This document shows positions 1 through 6,772 of a DNA stretch of 6,772 bases, piece by piece. Origin of the DNA: an uncultured Sutterella sp. GTDB taxonomy: Bacteria > Pseudomonadota > Gammaproteobacteria > Burkholderiales > Burkholderiaceae_F. The translations under genes were made by a program, and so were the position numbers. The notes below the pieces were generated by a model. That model was not told the DNA's origin and ran no database searches. It saw only the letters and a program-made list of their open reading frames with translations. The stretch's first letter is position 1; each line of letters opens with the position of its first letter. Location of the stretch: positions 1 to 6,772 of the forward strand of contig URYO01000068.1 of assembly GCA_900552195.1 (NCBI GenBank). Reading direction: 5' to 3'.

Positions 1-31
1 AAGAAATTTCAAAGAGCCCGGCGAAAGCAAC

Positions 32-36
32 AGGAG
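32..36 (+). promoter_or_regulatory. Ribosome binding site of rodZ
   Basis: AGGAG lies 9 bases upstream of the ATG at 46 and is a good match to the anti-Shine-Dalgarno sequence. It decides the rodZ start: the reading frame stays open leftward to the window edge, but no ATG, GTG or TTG occurs in that frame between 1 and 45. No convincing promoter can be seen in the 45 bases available. Confidence 0.75.
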
Positions 37-45
37 ACGAGAAAA

Positions 46-1128
46 ATGTCTGAGAACAATATCAGTCTGGAAGCCAAAGACCAGCCGTTCGAAGCAACGA
101 CCTACGGCGGCTTGCTGCGTATTGCCCGTGAAAATAAAGAATTGAGTATCGATCAGGTGTCTTCTCAGCTGAGAATCTCACCGGATCAGATCGAAGGTTT
201 GGAGTCGGATAACTATAAAGTTTTCCCGACGCCTGTTTATGCCCGCGCCCATCTCCGCAGCTATGCTCGTTTATTAGGTGTGGACGAAGCGAAGATTATT
301 TCGCTCTTTAATGCGGCGCTGGCGCCGGACGATAAGGATCCCCGCACCTTTATTCGCCGTACAACTCAGGAGCTGGCGCCTTACCATGACGCTCAGCCGA
401 AAAACTTTGTCGGTAAATTTGTTGCCGGGCTGCTTTTCTTGGCGGTTGTGATTGCATTGGGTTGGATCGGCTACAACTACTACATGAATCAAAAAACGGA
501 AAAAGCTGCCGAAGAACCTCTGGCGGAGGTCTCTCAGCCGGCTGAAACGCCGACTCCGACGGCCGAACTCTCCAAGGCCCCTGAAGCCGCACCAGTTTTA
601 GTGTCCAATACAACGGTAGAGCCGGCCGCTCAGCCTGCGGTTCCGGTCCCGGCTGCAGAAGAGACTCAGGCTGATCGAGATGCAGCGTTGAAAGAAAAAC
701 TTCAGAAAGAGGCAGAAGCAGCCGCAGCCGCTAAAGTCGCTGAAGAAAAGCGTTTAGCAGAAGAGGCTAAGAAAACTGCCGCTGCCCCAGAACCTTCTGT
801 TGCCGCTCCTGCAAAGCTGCTGACACTGACTCACAATGAAGCCGAAGGCCGATGGGATCTCGTGGTACCGAAATCTGCGAACGGAACTTACAAAGTGACG
901 ATCGGTGCGGACGGCGGTGAATGCTGGTTCGGCGTCTATCAAGATAAGAAACTTGTTCATAATGCTCAGTTAAAGAGCGGCGAAACTCGTGACTACGAAG
1001 TTCCGTATCCTTTCAAAGTCTCCGTCGGCAATCGTGCCAAGGGATTTGTGAAAGTTGACGGAGCGCCTGTTGATTTGAATATCAATAATCGCGCAGCTTC
1101 CACCGTGTTTACTTTGGTTCAGAAATAA
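46..1128 (+). CDS. rodZ: RodZ, cytoskeletal cell-shape protein (HTH, one membrane span, DUF4115)
   Basis: This 360-residue protein has RodZ architecture. An N-terminal cytoplasmic helix-turn-helix region of the HTH_25 type covers about residues 18-90 and includes the conserved RAHLRSYARLLG segment at 67-78. One transmembrane helix lies at about 121-146. A Pro/Ala-rich linker follows, with an Ala/Glu/Lys-rich, probably helical stretch at about 205-245. A C-terminal periplasmic DUF4115 domain covers about 285-358, with CWFGVYQDKK at 293-302 and VSVGNRAKGFVKVDG at 325-339. In the family, the cytoplasmic domain binds MreB and the span links the actin-like cytoskeleton to the elongasome that builds the lateral wall. 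Length is close to E. coli RodZ (337 residues). The HTH is a protein-binding fold here, so reading the gene as a transcription factor would be wrong. ispG follows 3 bases later, the usual proteobacterial neighbour. The family call is firm; the function is by homology. Confidence 0.93.
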   Translation: MSENNISLEAKDQPFEATTYGGLLRIARENKELSIDQVSSQLRISPDQIEGLESDNYKVFPTPVYARAHLRSYARLLGVDEAKIISLFNAALAPDDKDPRTFIRRTTQELAPYHDAQPKNFVGKFVAGLLFLAVVIALGWIGYNYYMNQKTEKAAEEPLAEVSQPAETPTPTAELSKAPEAAPVLVSNTTVEPAAQPAVPVPAAEETQADRDAALKEKLQKEAEAAAAAKVAEEKRLAEEAKKTAAAPEPSVAAPAKLLTLTHNEAEGRWDLVVPKSANGTYKVTIGADGGECWFGVYQDKKLVHNAQLKSGETRDYEVPYPFKVSVGNRAKGFVKVDGAPVDLNINNRAASTVFTLVQK

Positions 1129-1131
1129 CGA

Positions 1132-2364
1132 ATGTCATCTTCACAAAAAGAACCGATGATTGTCCGCTGGAAAGACAATATCGTTGAGATCGGCGCCGGC
1201 CGTCCCGTGGTGATTCAATCTATGACCAACACGGATACGGCTGATGTCGAATCCTCGGTCAAACAAGTTTTAGAGCTCGCTCAGGCAGGAAGCGAGCTTG
1301 TTCGTCTTACGGTTAATACACCCGCGGCGGCAAAAGCCATCCCTGAAATTCGTCGAAGACTCGATGAAGTCGGATGTTTTGTGCCTTTGGTCGGAGACTT
1401 CCATTACAACGGCCATAAACTTCTGACTGAATACTCCGAATGCGCCGAAGCACTTTCAAAGTACCGAATCAACCCCGGAAATGTCGGAAAAGGCGATAAG
1501 CAGGAAGTAAATTTCCGCACAATGATTGAGCTTGCGAAGAAGTATGACAAGCCGGTCCGAATCGGTGTGAACTGGGGTTCGCTGGATCAGGATCTTTTGG
1601 CCCGAATGATGTCGGAAAACCAAAAGCTTGAAAAACCGCTCGACGCGAAAGAGGTTCTGCGCGAAGCGTTGGTAAGGAGCGCTGTTGAGAATGCGGACCG
1701 AGCCGTTGAGCTCGGTATGAAGCCTTCTCAGGTGGCTATTTCCGCGAAAGTAAGCGGCGTCAAAGATCTGATTGCTGTTTATCGTGAGCTTAAAGCACGC
1801 TGTGCTTATCCTTTGCACCTCGGTTTAACCGAGGCTGGGATGGGGCTTAAGGGAACAGTATCCACGACGGCAGCCTTATCGGTTCTCCTATTGGAAAATA
1901 TCGGGGATACGATCCGCGTTTCCCTGACTCCGGAGCCCGGTCAGTCCCGCACGGCCGAAGTGGAACTTGCCTGTGAAATCCTGCAGGCTTTAGGACTGCG
2001 GAACTTTACGCCGCAGGTCGTTTCCTGTCCCGGGTGCGGACGCACGACCAGCTGCCTCTTCCAGGAGCTGGCGAAAGAAACGCAGGATTTTATTAAGTTA
2101 AGAATGCCGGATTGGCGCAAGCACAATCCCGGTGTGGAAAATATGAATGTGGCGGTGATGGGCTGTGTAGTGAACGGTCCGGGAGAAAGCCGTCATGCAA
2201 ACATCGGTATTTCTCTGCCCGGCTCAGGCGAGGCCCCGGTTTCTCCCGTCTTTATCGACGGCAAGAAATGGGGTTCTCTGAAAGGGCCGAAGATGAGCGA
2301 AGAGTTTCATTCGCTTATCGAAGAATACGTCCAGAAAAATTACCAAAATGCGAAGGAACAATAA
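1132..2364 (+). CDS. ispG: 4-hydroxy-3-methylbut-2-en-1-yl diphosphate synthase (IspG/GcpE)
   Basis: IspG catalyses the penultimate step of the MEP pathway, the reductive ring opening of MEcPP to HMBPP, using a [4Fe-4S] cluster and reduced flavodoxin or ferredoxin in the cytoplasm. The 410-residue product has the N-terminal TIM-barrel part ([11 protein letters not shown] at 26-36, [10 protein letters not shown] at 86-95, [11 protein letters not shown] at 111-121, [10 protein letters not shown] at 229-238). The C-terminal reductase-like part carries [10 protein letters not shown] at 298-307 and [10 protein letters not shown] at 344-353. Expected cluster ligands are Cys299, Cys302, Cys345 and Glu352, all present. 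It is longer than E. coli IspG (372 residues), as in betaproteobacterial forms, with extra sequence around 150-200. The start is 3 bases after the rodZ stop and has no clear Shine-Dalgarno, which suggests translation coupled to rodZ. The stop codon shares its last base with the hisS start. No key residue is missing. Confidence 0.97.
   Translation: MSSSQKEPMIVRWKDNIVEIGAGRPVVIQSMTNTDTADVESSVKQVLELAQAGSELVRLTVNTPAAAKAIPEIRRRLDEVGCFVPLVGDFHYNGHKLLTEYSECAEALSKYRINPGNVGKGDKQEVNFRTMIELAKKYDKPVRIGVNWGSLDQDLLARMMSENQKLEKPLDAKEVLREALVRSAVENADRAVELGMKPSQVAISAKVSGVKDLIAVYRELKARCAYPLHLGLTEAGMGLKGTVSTTAALSVLLLENIGDTIRVSLTPEPGQSRTAEVELACEILQALGLRNFTPQVVSCPGCGRTTSCLFQELAKETQDFIKLRMPDWRKHNPGVENMNVAVMGCVVNGPGESRHANIGISLPGSGEAPVSPVFIDGKKWGSLKGPKMSEEFHSLIEEYVQKNYQNAKEQ
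2353..2358 (+). promoter_or_regulatory. Ribosome binding site of hisS, inside the end of ispG
   Basis: AAGGAA lies 5 bases before the ATG at 2364, within the last codons of ispG. It supports the start at 2364 over an in-frame ATG at 2112, which would add 84 residues overlapping ispG. Proteins of this family begin at about this point ([14 protein letters not shown]). Confidence 0.7.
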
Positions 2365-3641
2365 TGGCGATTGAAAAGATTCAGGCAATTCGCGGCATGA
2401 GTGACATGCTGCCGGAAGATGCCCCTCTTTGGCACTTCTTTGAAAAAGAAGCTTCCTCTCTGGCAAAACTCTACGGTTATCAGCACATTCGTACTCCGAT
2501 CGTCGAACAGACTCGTCTGTTCAAACGCGGAATCGGTGAAGTGACTGATATCGTTGAAAAAGAAATGTATTCCTTCGTGGATTCCTTAAACGGCGACGAA
2601 TTGTCTCTGCGTCCGGAAAACACGGCTTCTGTCGTTCGCGCCTGTATTGAACACAACCTCCTTTATGAAGGACCGAAGCGTCTGTGGTACATGGGACCGA
2701 TGTTCCGTCACGAACGTCCGCAGAGAGGCCGTTATCGCCAGTTCCATCAGTTCGGTATGGAAGCAATGGGCTTCAAGGGACCGGATACGGATGCCGAACA
2801 GCTTTTAATGCTGAACCGCCTCTGGAAGCGCCTCGGAATCGCTCCCGTTCGTCTTGAACTCAACTGCTTAGGCCAGCTCGAAGACCGTAAAGCCTACAGA
2901 GAAGTGTTGATCAAATACTTCGAAGCGCACAAAGATGTCCTGGATGAAGATGCGACACGTCGTCTTTATTCCAACCCGCTTCGCATTCTCGACACCAAGA
3001 ATCCCGACATGCAGGACTTGGTCAATAATGCACCGAAGCTCTATGACTCCTTGAGCGAAGAATCCAAACAATTCCTTGCGGATTTAGAAGCGATTCTGAA
3101 AGCCGAAGGCATCGATTATGTTGTGAACCCGAGATTGGTTCGCGGTCTTGACTACTACAACCTCACAGTTTTCGAATGGGTCACCGATAAGCTTGGCGCT
3201 CAGGGCACGATCTGCGGAGGCGGCCGTTATGACCCGCTCATCGGAATGCTCGGAGGCCGAGACGCTCCTGCCTGCGGTTTTGCGATGGGCATTGAACGCG
3301 TGCTCGAGTTGATGAAAGAATGCGGTGTTAAACCCGAATCCAGAGAATGCGATGTTTATGTCGTTTGGGATAAGGCGCTGTACCTCAACGCACTTTCCGC
3401 CGCAGAAAGACTCAGAGATGCCGATATTGCCGCGATCATCCACAGCGGCAGCATGAAGTTCGGCAACCAGATGAAGCGTGCTGATGCTTCCGGGGCTCTT
3501 TATGCACTGGTGATCGGAGCTGATGAAGCCGCCGCCGGCAAGGTCGGTCTCAAGGCACTTCGTGAAAACCTCGAGGGTTACGGTGAACAGAAGACGCTGA
3601 CTATCGATGAAGCGATCTCGTTCCTCGGACATCACGTTTAA
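2364..3641 (+). CDS. hisS: Histidine--tRNA ligase (HisRS, class II)
   Basis: HisRS charges tRNA-His with histidine at the expense of ATP in the cytoplasm and normally works as a homodimer. The 425-residue product matches the family length (E. coli 424). The catalytic domain shows motif 1 around 39-70 ([12 protein letters not shown]), motif 2 at 113-131 ([15 protein letters not shown], with Arg115), the histidine-specific HisA block LVRGLDYY at 258-265 with the catalytic Arg260, the HisB block CGGGRYD at 284-290, and motif 3 GFAMGIERV at 305-313. The C-terminal anticodon-binding domain covers about 328-425, including [18 protein letters not shown] at 361-378. The ATG overlaps the ispG stop by one base (TAATG), which points to coupled translation. 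The family-wide open frame extends upstream to 2112, but that part is out-of-frame ispG sequence. Downstream lies a stem-loop before yfgM. Nothing looks defective. Confidence 0.97.
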   Translation: MAIEKIQAIRGMSDMLPEDAPLWHFFEKEASSLAKLYGYQHIRTPIVEQTRLFKRGIGEVTDIVEKEMYSFVDSLNGDELSLRPENTASVVRACIEHNLLYEGPKRLWYMGPMFRHERPQRGRYRQFHQFGMEAMGFKGPDTDAEQLLMLNRLWKRLGIAPVRLELNCLGQLEDRKAYREVLIKYFEAHKDVLDEDATRRLYSNPLRILDTKNPDMQDLVNNAPKLYDSLSEESKQFLADLEAILKAEGIDYVVNPRLVRGLDYYNLTVFEWVTDKLGAQGTICGGGRYDPLIGMLGGRDAPACGFAMGIERVLELMKECGVKPESRECDVYVVWDKALYLNALSAAERLRDADIAAIIHSGSMKFGNQMKRADASGALYALVIGADEAAAGKVGLKALRENLEGYGEQKTLTIDEAISFLGHHV

Positions 3642-3684
3642 GAAGAAGAGGGGACCGGCGTCCCCTTCCGTTTTACTTCTTTTT
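3641..3684 (+). terminator. Stem-loop with T-rich tail between hisS and yfgM (weak terminator or attenuator)
   Basis: GGGGAC (3650-3655) pairs perfectly with GTCCCC (3660-3665) across a CGGC loop, extended by A3649-T3666 and a G-U pair. The 3' side is T-rich, with TTTT at 3671-3674 and five Ts at 3680-3684. The first T run starts a few bases after the stem, so termination may be inefficient. A second arm, AGAAGAAG at 3641-3648, can pair with CTTCTTTT at 3676-3683 with one G-U pair, enclosing the inner hairpin and a 9-base bulge. It lies directly after the hisS stop, in the only sizeable gap of the window. An intrinsic terminator or partial attenuator is the likeliest reading; an mRNA-stabilising or processing hairpin is the alternative. 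Confidence 0.55.
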
Positions 3685-3716
3685 CAAGAATTGAAATTAG
3701 AACCTTTAAATAGACC

Positions 3717-3721
3717 GGGAG
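3717..3721 (+). promoter_or_regulatory. Ribosome binding site of yfgM
   Basis: GGGAG ends 9 bases before the ATG at 3731, in the gap after hisS. It supports that start, and the protein then begins with the conserved MAYDLEEQE segment typical of the family. Confidence 0.6.
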
Positions 3722-3730
3722 ATACTTTAC

Positions 3731-4366
3731 ATGGCCTATGACTTAGAAGAACAAGAGTCCCTTGCCGAGATTAAGGCTTGGTGGGAGAAATGGGGCAACC
3801 TAATTTTGACCGTTGTGACGGTCGCCTGCTTGTGCGCTGCCGGTTTTCAAGGCTGGCGCTGGTATCAGATGAAAGAATCCACAGACGCCGGTGTTCTGTA
3901 TGCTCAGATGATTCAGGCAAGCAATATGAAGGATGAGGCTCGCGTACAGGCGATCGCCGGTCGTCTGCATGAAAGCTACGCATCGACGACTTATGCCGGG
4001 ATGGGTGCTCTGCTTGCCGCGCATAACGCTGAAACCGCCGGTAAATATGCAGAAGTTGAAAAAGCGCTCAAGTGGATCGTAGAGTCTGATAAGTATCCTG
4101 AACTCAAACCGCTTGCTTCTGTCCGTTTGGCCGGTGTTTATCTCGATGAAGGTAAGTACGATCAGGGCTTGGCAGTTCTCAACGCTGTTAAAGACGCCAA
4201 GGGCGAAGAAGTTCCGGTTTATGACCGTATGGGCGACCTTTATCTTGCCAAAGGCGATGCCGCTGCCGCTCGCAAAAGCTGGGAAGATGCCTTGCGCCAT
4301 GCTCCTATGCCCAATCCGTTGGTCGGTGTCATCGAAATCAAATTAAATTCTTTACCCAAGGAATAA
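3731..4366 (+). CDS. yfgM: YfgM-like ancillary SecYEG translocon subunit (single membrane span, periplasmic TPR-like domain)
   Basis: The 211-residue protein starts with a short acidic cytoplasmic segment (MAYDLEEQESLAEIKAWW, 1-18). One transmembrane helix at about 22-40 follows, then a mainly helical periplasmic domain. TPR-like helical hairpins are visible at about 127-152 (ASVRLAGVYLDEGKYDQGL) and 162-190 (YDRMGDLYLAKGDAAAARKSW). This matches the YfgM/TPR_21 family (E. coli YfgM 206 residues), which associates with SecYEG and the chaperone PpiD and helps hand exported proteins to periplasmic chaperones. There is no cleavable signal peptide: the hydrophobic segment acts as an anchor. The position between hisS and bamB is the conserved one. 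bamB begins 3 bases after the stop. The family call is strong; the translocon role is transferred from E. coli and less certain in this lineage. Confidence 0.9.
   Translation: MAYDLEEQESLAEIKAWWEKWGNLILTVVTVACLCAAGFQGWRWYQMKESTDAGVLYAQMIQASNMKDEARVQAIAGRLHESYASTTYAGMGALLAAHNAETAGKYAEVEKALKWIVESDKYPELKPLASVRLAGVYLDEGKYDQGLAVLNAVKDAKGEEVPVYDRMGDLYLAKGDAAAARKSWEDALRHAPMPNPLVGVIEIKLNSLPKE
4358..4363 (+). promoter_or_regulatory. Ribosome binding site of bamB, inside the end of yfgM
   Basis: AAGGAA overlaps the last yfgM codons and ends 6 bases before the ATG at 4370. It is a good Shine-Dalgarno and supports the chosen start, which gives a complete lipoprotein signal sequence. Confidence 0.7.
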
Positions 4367-4369
4367 TTC

Positions 4370-5485
4370 ATGAGTACAAAACTCAAGATTGCGGCCGCCG
4401 TTGCTGCAGCAGTTCTGCTTTCGGCTTGTTCCAGTCCTAAACATGAACCCATGCCGCTGGTAAGTTTCACACCGAGCCTGGAGGTGACCGAAGTTTGGTC
4501 GAAAGGACTTTCGTCTGCTGAGGGCTTCTTAGTTCCCGCGGTATATGACGATATGGTGTTTGCCGCCGGCGGCAAGACCTTGACGCGTTTAAATGCCAGA
4601 ACAGGTGAAACCGAATGGTCCGTTTCTTTTGACAGCCCCATTACCGGCGGTGTCGGCTCTGACGGCTACGTCACAGCTGTCGGTCTTTGGGACGGCAATC
4701 TGGAAGTTGTGGATGCCGGAGGAAAGGTCAGCTGGGAAAAGAAACTGACAACGGAATTGGCTTCTCCTCCCGTTGTTTCTCACGGTCTGGTCATTGCCCG
4801 CACCATGGACACCCGTGTGTCCGCATTTGAAGCTTCCTCCGGCGAACTGCAGTGGACATATCAGAAGAGTCAGCCCGCTTTGACGGTCCGTTTACCCACA
4901 AGAATGCTGGCTCATGATAACTTTTTGTTAGTCGGACAGCCGAATGGCCATATCGTGATTCTGGATATCGCCTCCGGTAAACCGGTGTTCGAATTCCAGG
5001 TTGCCCAAGCTAAGGGGGTCACGGAAGTCGAGCGTCTGGTTGACGTTGTCGGCGCCCCGGCCTTTAGCGAAAACTTAGTTTGCGCCGCCGCCTTCCAAGG
5101 CGCAGTAACCTGTGTTGACAGCACTAATGGACAGACAAAATGGACGCAGAAGATTGACGCTGTTGCCGGTCCTGCTATTGACGAAGACAACGTTTATGCC
5201 GTCAGCGTCAACGGAGAAGTTCAGGCGTTCTACCGCGAAAGCGGTGAGCAGCGCTGGTCTAATAAGACCATGCTGTACCGCGGAGTTTCCGCACCGGTTG
5301 TTTTCCCGGGCGCTGTGGCTGTCGGTGACGAAGACGGTTACGTTCATTTCCTTTCACCGAGAACCGGTGAAGAAATGGCGCGCGTTCGTTTGAGCGGTCC
5401 GATCGTAACGCAGGCACAGCCTTTCAGTGCAGGCGCTATTTTCCAAACCAGTAAAGGCGAAGTCGCTTATTTGTCGAATAGATAA
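4370..5485 (+). CDS. bamB: BamB, outer-membrane protein assembly lipoprotein (beta-propeller)
   Basis: BamB is the lipoprotein subunit of the BAM complex that folds beta-barrel proteins into the outer membrane, acting next to BamA on the periplasmic face. The 371-residue product starts with a lipoprotein signal: Lys4 and Lys6, a hydrophobic Ala/Leu core, and the lipobox LSAC with Cys20 as the acylated residue. Ser21 at +2 is compatible with sorting to the outer membrane. The rest is repeated beta-propeller (PQQ-like) blades, shown by recurring turns: RTGETEW 77-83, SSGELQW 156-162, TNGQTKW 252-258, ESGEQRW 290-296 and RTGEEMA 331-337. ERLVDV at 221-226 aligns with the E. coli segment EIDRLSDV, a region linked to BamA binding. 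The length is slightly below E. coli (392). It sits 3 bases after yfgM and 5 before der. PQQ-dependent dehydrogenases share the fold, but the short length, lipobox and neighbours exclude them. Confidence 0.95.
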   Translation: MSTKLKIAAAVAAAVLLSACSSPKHEPMPLVSFTPSLEVTEVWSKGLSSAEGFLVPAVYDDMVFAAGGKTLTRLNARTGETEWSVSFDSPITGGVGSDGYVTAVGLWDGNLEVVDAGGKVSWEKKLTTELASPPVVSHGLVIARTMDTRVSAFEASSGELQWTYQKSQPALTVRLPTRMLAHDNFLLVGQPNGHIVILDIASGKPVFEFQVAQAKGVTEVERLVDVVGAPAFSENLVCAAAFQGAVTCVDSTNGQTKWTQKIDAVAGPAIDEDNVYAVSVNGEVQAFYRESGEQRWSNKTMLYRGVSAPVVFPGAVAVGDEDGYVHFLSPRTGEEMARVRLSGPIVTQAQPFSAGAIFQTSKGEVAYLSNR

Positions 5486-5490
5486 GAATT

Positions 5491-6772
5491 ATGGTTCCAG
5501 TCATTGCGCTTGTTGGTCGTCCGAATGTCGGAAAATCGACCTTGTTTAATCGCCTGACGCGTTCTAGAGACGCTTTAGTGGCGGACTTCCCGGGACTTAC
5601 CCGAGATCGTCATTACGGCGACGGTCGTATCGGCGATAAACCTTACTTAGTCATCGATACGGGCGGTTTTGAGCCGATCCGCACCGAAGGCATCGTCAAA
5701 GAGATGACCGGACAGGCGCAATTGGCCATTACCGAATCCGATGCCGTCTTGTTCCTTGTTGACGGCCGCGCCGGTTTAACGCCGCAGGATCAGAGAATTG
5801 CTCAGAATCTGCGCGAATCCGGAAAGAAAACCTACCTCGTCGTCAATAAGGCCGAAGGTTTAACGGAAACAGCTAAAGCCGAATTCTATGAATTGGCTTT
5901 AGGCGAGCCTTACACCATTTCCGCAGCACACGGCGAAGGTGTTAAAGCCTTGATGGATCTGGTTCTTGAACCCTTCCCGACCGAAAAGGAAATCGATGAG
6001 GAAGAGGATTTCAAACACAAGATTAAAGTTGCGATCGCCGGCCGTCCGAACGCAGGCAAGAGCACGCTGATCAATGCGCTGATCGGCGAAGATCGCCTGA
6101 TCGCTTTTGACATGCCCGGAACCACGCGCGACGCCATCGAGGTCGAGTTCCAATATAAGGATCGCGATTACACTTTGATCGATACCGCTGGTCTGCGCCG
6201 CAAAGGCAAAGTGTTTGAGGCAATCGAAAAGTTCTCCGTTATTAAGACGCTTCAGGCCATTGAAAGCTCCAACGTGGTTGTACTTCTGCTGGATGCGCAT
6301 GCAGGAATTGCCGAGCAGGATGCCAACATCGCCGGTTACATTCTGGAAAGCGGACGCGCTTTGGTGGTCGGTGTCAACAAATGGGACAGCCTGGACGATT
6401 ACGAAAGACGCCGCGTGAAGGAGGAGCTTGAACGTAAGCTTCACTTCTTACGCTGGGCGAAGATCGTTTATATCTCCGCGCTTGAAAAACGTGGTCTGCA
6501 TCACTTGCTGAATGCTGTCAATGATGCTCATACCGCTGCCTTCATGAAGCTTTCGACTCCGAAACTGACTCGCGCTCTGATCGAAGCGACCACGCGTCAG
6601 CTGCCTCCGAGAGCGGGCGGAGGACGTCCGAAGATGAGATACGCTCACCAGGGCGGACAGAATCCTCCTGCCATTGTGGTCCACGGCAACGCGCTTCAGG
6701 ATGTTCCGGTCGGAAATAAATCTTTCCTTAATATTACTCTGAAAGAAGATACGGAAACATTGGATGAAGTGG
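5491..6772 (+). CDS. der: Ribosome-associated GTPase Der (EngA), 3' end outside window
   Basis: Der is an essential tandem-domain GTPase needed for maturation of the 50S ribosomal subunit. The visible 427 codons hold GTPase domain 1 with P-loop GRPNVGKST at 9-17, DTGG at 56-59, NKAE at 119-122 and SAAHG at 144-148. An acidic linker (about 164-174) leads to domain 2, with GRPNAGKST at 184-192, [10 protein letters not shown] at 231-240, NKWD at 296-299 and SALEKRG at 329-335. The C-terminal KH-like domain starts at about 350, with [17 protein letters not shown] at 377-393 and VHGNALQ at 397-403. The base-reading motif of domain 1 has Glu instead of Asp, which I recall as common in betaproteobacterial Der. 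After residue 406 the sequence departs from the usual SYKRYLE-type segment. The frame is open at the right edge, so the gene is truncated by the window, not broken. The ATG is 5 bases after bamB with only a weak Shine-Dalgarno, suggesting coupling. Confidence 0.96.
   Translation, partial: MVPVIALVGRPNVGKSTLFNRLTRSRDALVADFPGLTRDRHYGDGRIGDKPYLVIDTGGFEPIRTEGIVKEMTGQAQLAITESDAVLFLVDGRAGLTPQDQRIAQNLRESGKKTYLVVNKAEGLTETAKAEFYELALGEPYTISAAHGEGVKALMDLVLEPFPTEKEIDEEEDFKHKIKVAIAGRPNAGKSTLINALIGEDRLIAFDMPGTTRDAIEVEFQYKDRDYTLIDTAGLRRKGKVFEAIEKFSVIKTLQAIESSNVVVLLLDAHAGIAEQDANIAGYILESGRALVVGVNKWDSLDDYERRRVKEELERKLHFLRWAKIVYISALEKRGLHHLLNAVNDAHTAAFMKLSTPKLTRALIEATTRQLPPRAGGGRPKMRYAHQGGQNPPAIVVHGNALQDVPVGNKSFLNITLKEDTETLDEV

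Noticed and set aside
1..53. Possible tail of an upstream gene: one + frame is open from base 3 to a TGA at 51-53 that overlaps the rodZ start by a few bases.
   Set aside because: Only 16 codons (EISKSPAKATGDEKNV) are visible and they match nothing I recognise. In this neighbourhood rlmN or a pilF-like TPR gene often lies upstream, but the stretch is too short to assign.
46..300. RodZ N-terminal helix-turn-helix as a DNA-binding regulator.
   Set aside because: The single membrane span and C-terminal DUF4115 domain identify RodZ, in which the HTH region binds MreB; a regulator role is not supported by the sequence.
660..790. Ala/Glu/Lys-rich low-complexity coding stretch as a DNA repeat.
   Set aside because: There is no regular repeat unit at the DNA level. 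It is the flexible or helical periplasmic linker common in RodZ.
2112..2363. An 84-residue N-terminal extension of HisRS from an ATG at 2112.
   Set aside because: It is ispG sequence read in another frame. The product starting at 2364 has the family's length and N-terminus, and a Shine-Dalgarno sits just upstream.
3084..3635. Minus-strand open frame of 183 codons opposite hisS.
   Set aside because: It lies wholly within hisS, has no recognisable domain or ribosome site context, and is a typical shadow of a conserved gene.
3691..3712. Possible promoter for yfgM: TTGAAA at 3691-3696 and TAAATA at 3707-3712.
   Set aside because: The spacing is only 10 bases, far from the usual 17. Pairing TTTAAA at 3705-3710 with upstream T-rich hexamers gives poor -35 matches. 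A promoter here is possible but not supported.
3800..4300. Minus-strand open frame of 166 codons opposite yfgM.
   Set aside because: Shadow of yfgM; the + strand protein has clear family features and conserved context.
5899..6444. Minus-strand open frame of 181 codons opposite der.
   Set aside because: It runs antisense to the two GTPase domains of Der, whose motifs are intact; no independent coding signal is seen.
1..6772. A mobile element, CRISPR array, defence system or other undescribed system.
   Set aside because: Every stretch is accounted for by six conserved housekeeping genes with tight spacing. I found no direct-repeat array, transposase, integrase, tRNA or composition break.

Overview
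This is an ordinary, well-conserved housekeeping stretch of a Gram-negative bacterial chromosome. All genes lie on the + strand and are tightly packed, in the order rodZ - ispG - hisS - yfgM - bamB - der, with der cut by the right edge. This order is a known conserved neighbourhood in beta- and gammaproteobacteria. Several protein signatures look betaproteobacterial: the long form of IspG, the HisRS motif RPENTA followed by [13 protein letters not shown], and NKAE in place of NKxD in the first GTPase domain of Der. G+C is roughly half by eye, well below Burkholderia. That fits a low-GC Burkholderiales lineage such as the gut family Sutterellaceae (Sutterella/Parasutterella type). The family placement is inference.

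Layout: bases 1-45 are a short leader with a good Shine-Dalgarno. rodZ (46-1128) is followed after 3 bases by ispG (1132-2364), whose stop codon overlaps the hisS start by one base. hisS (2364-3641) is followed by the only real intergenic gap (89 bases), which holds a GC-rich stem-loop with a T-rich tail, probably a weak terminator or attenuator. yfgM (3731-4366), bamB (4370-5485, 3 bases later) and der (5491 to the edge, 5 bases later) form the second tight block.

The genes do not form one pathway. They combine envelope functions (RodZ for MreB-directed cell shape, YfgM at the Sec translocon, BamB for outer-membrane protein assembly) with isoprenoid precursor synthesis (IspG, which supplies the undecaprenyl carrier used in wall synthesis) and translation (HisRS, and Der for 50S ribosome assembly). 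Tight spacing and weak ribosome sites before ispG and der suggest translational coupling. No mobile element, CRISPR array, RNA gene or novel system is visible. The points worth a second look are the hisS-yfgM hairpin, the divergent visible end of Der, and a few intragenic inverted repeats.
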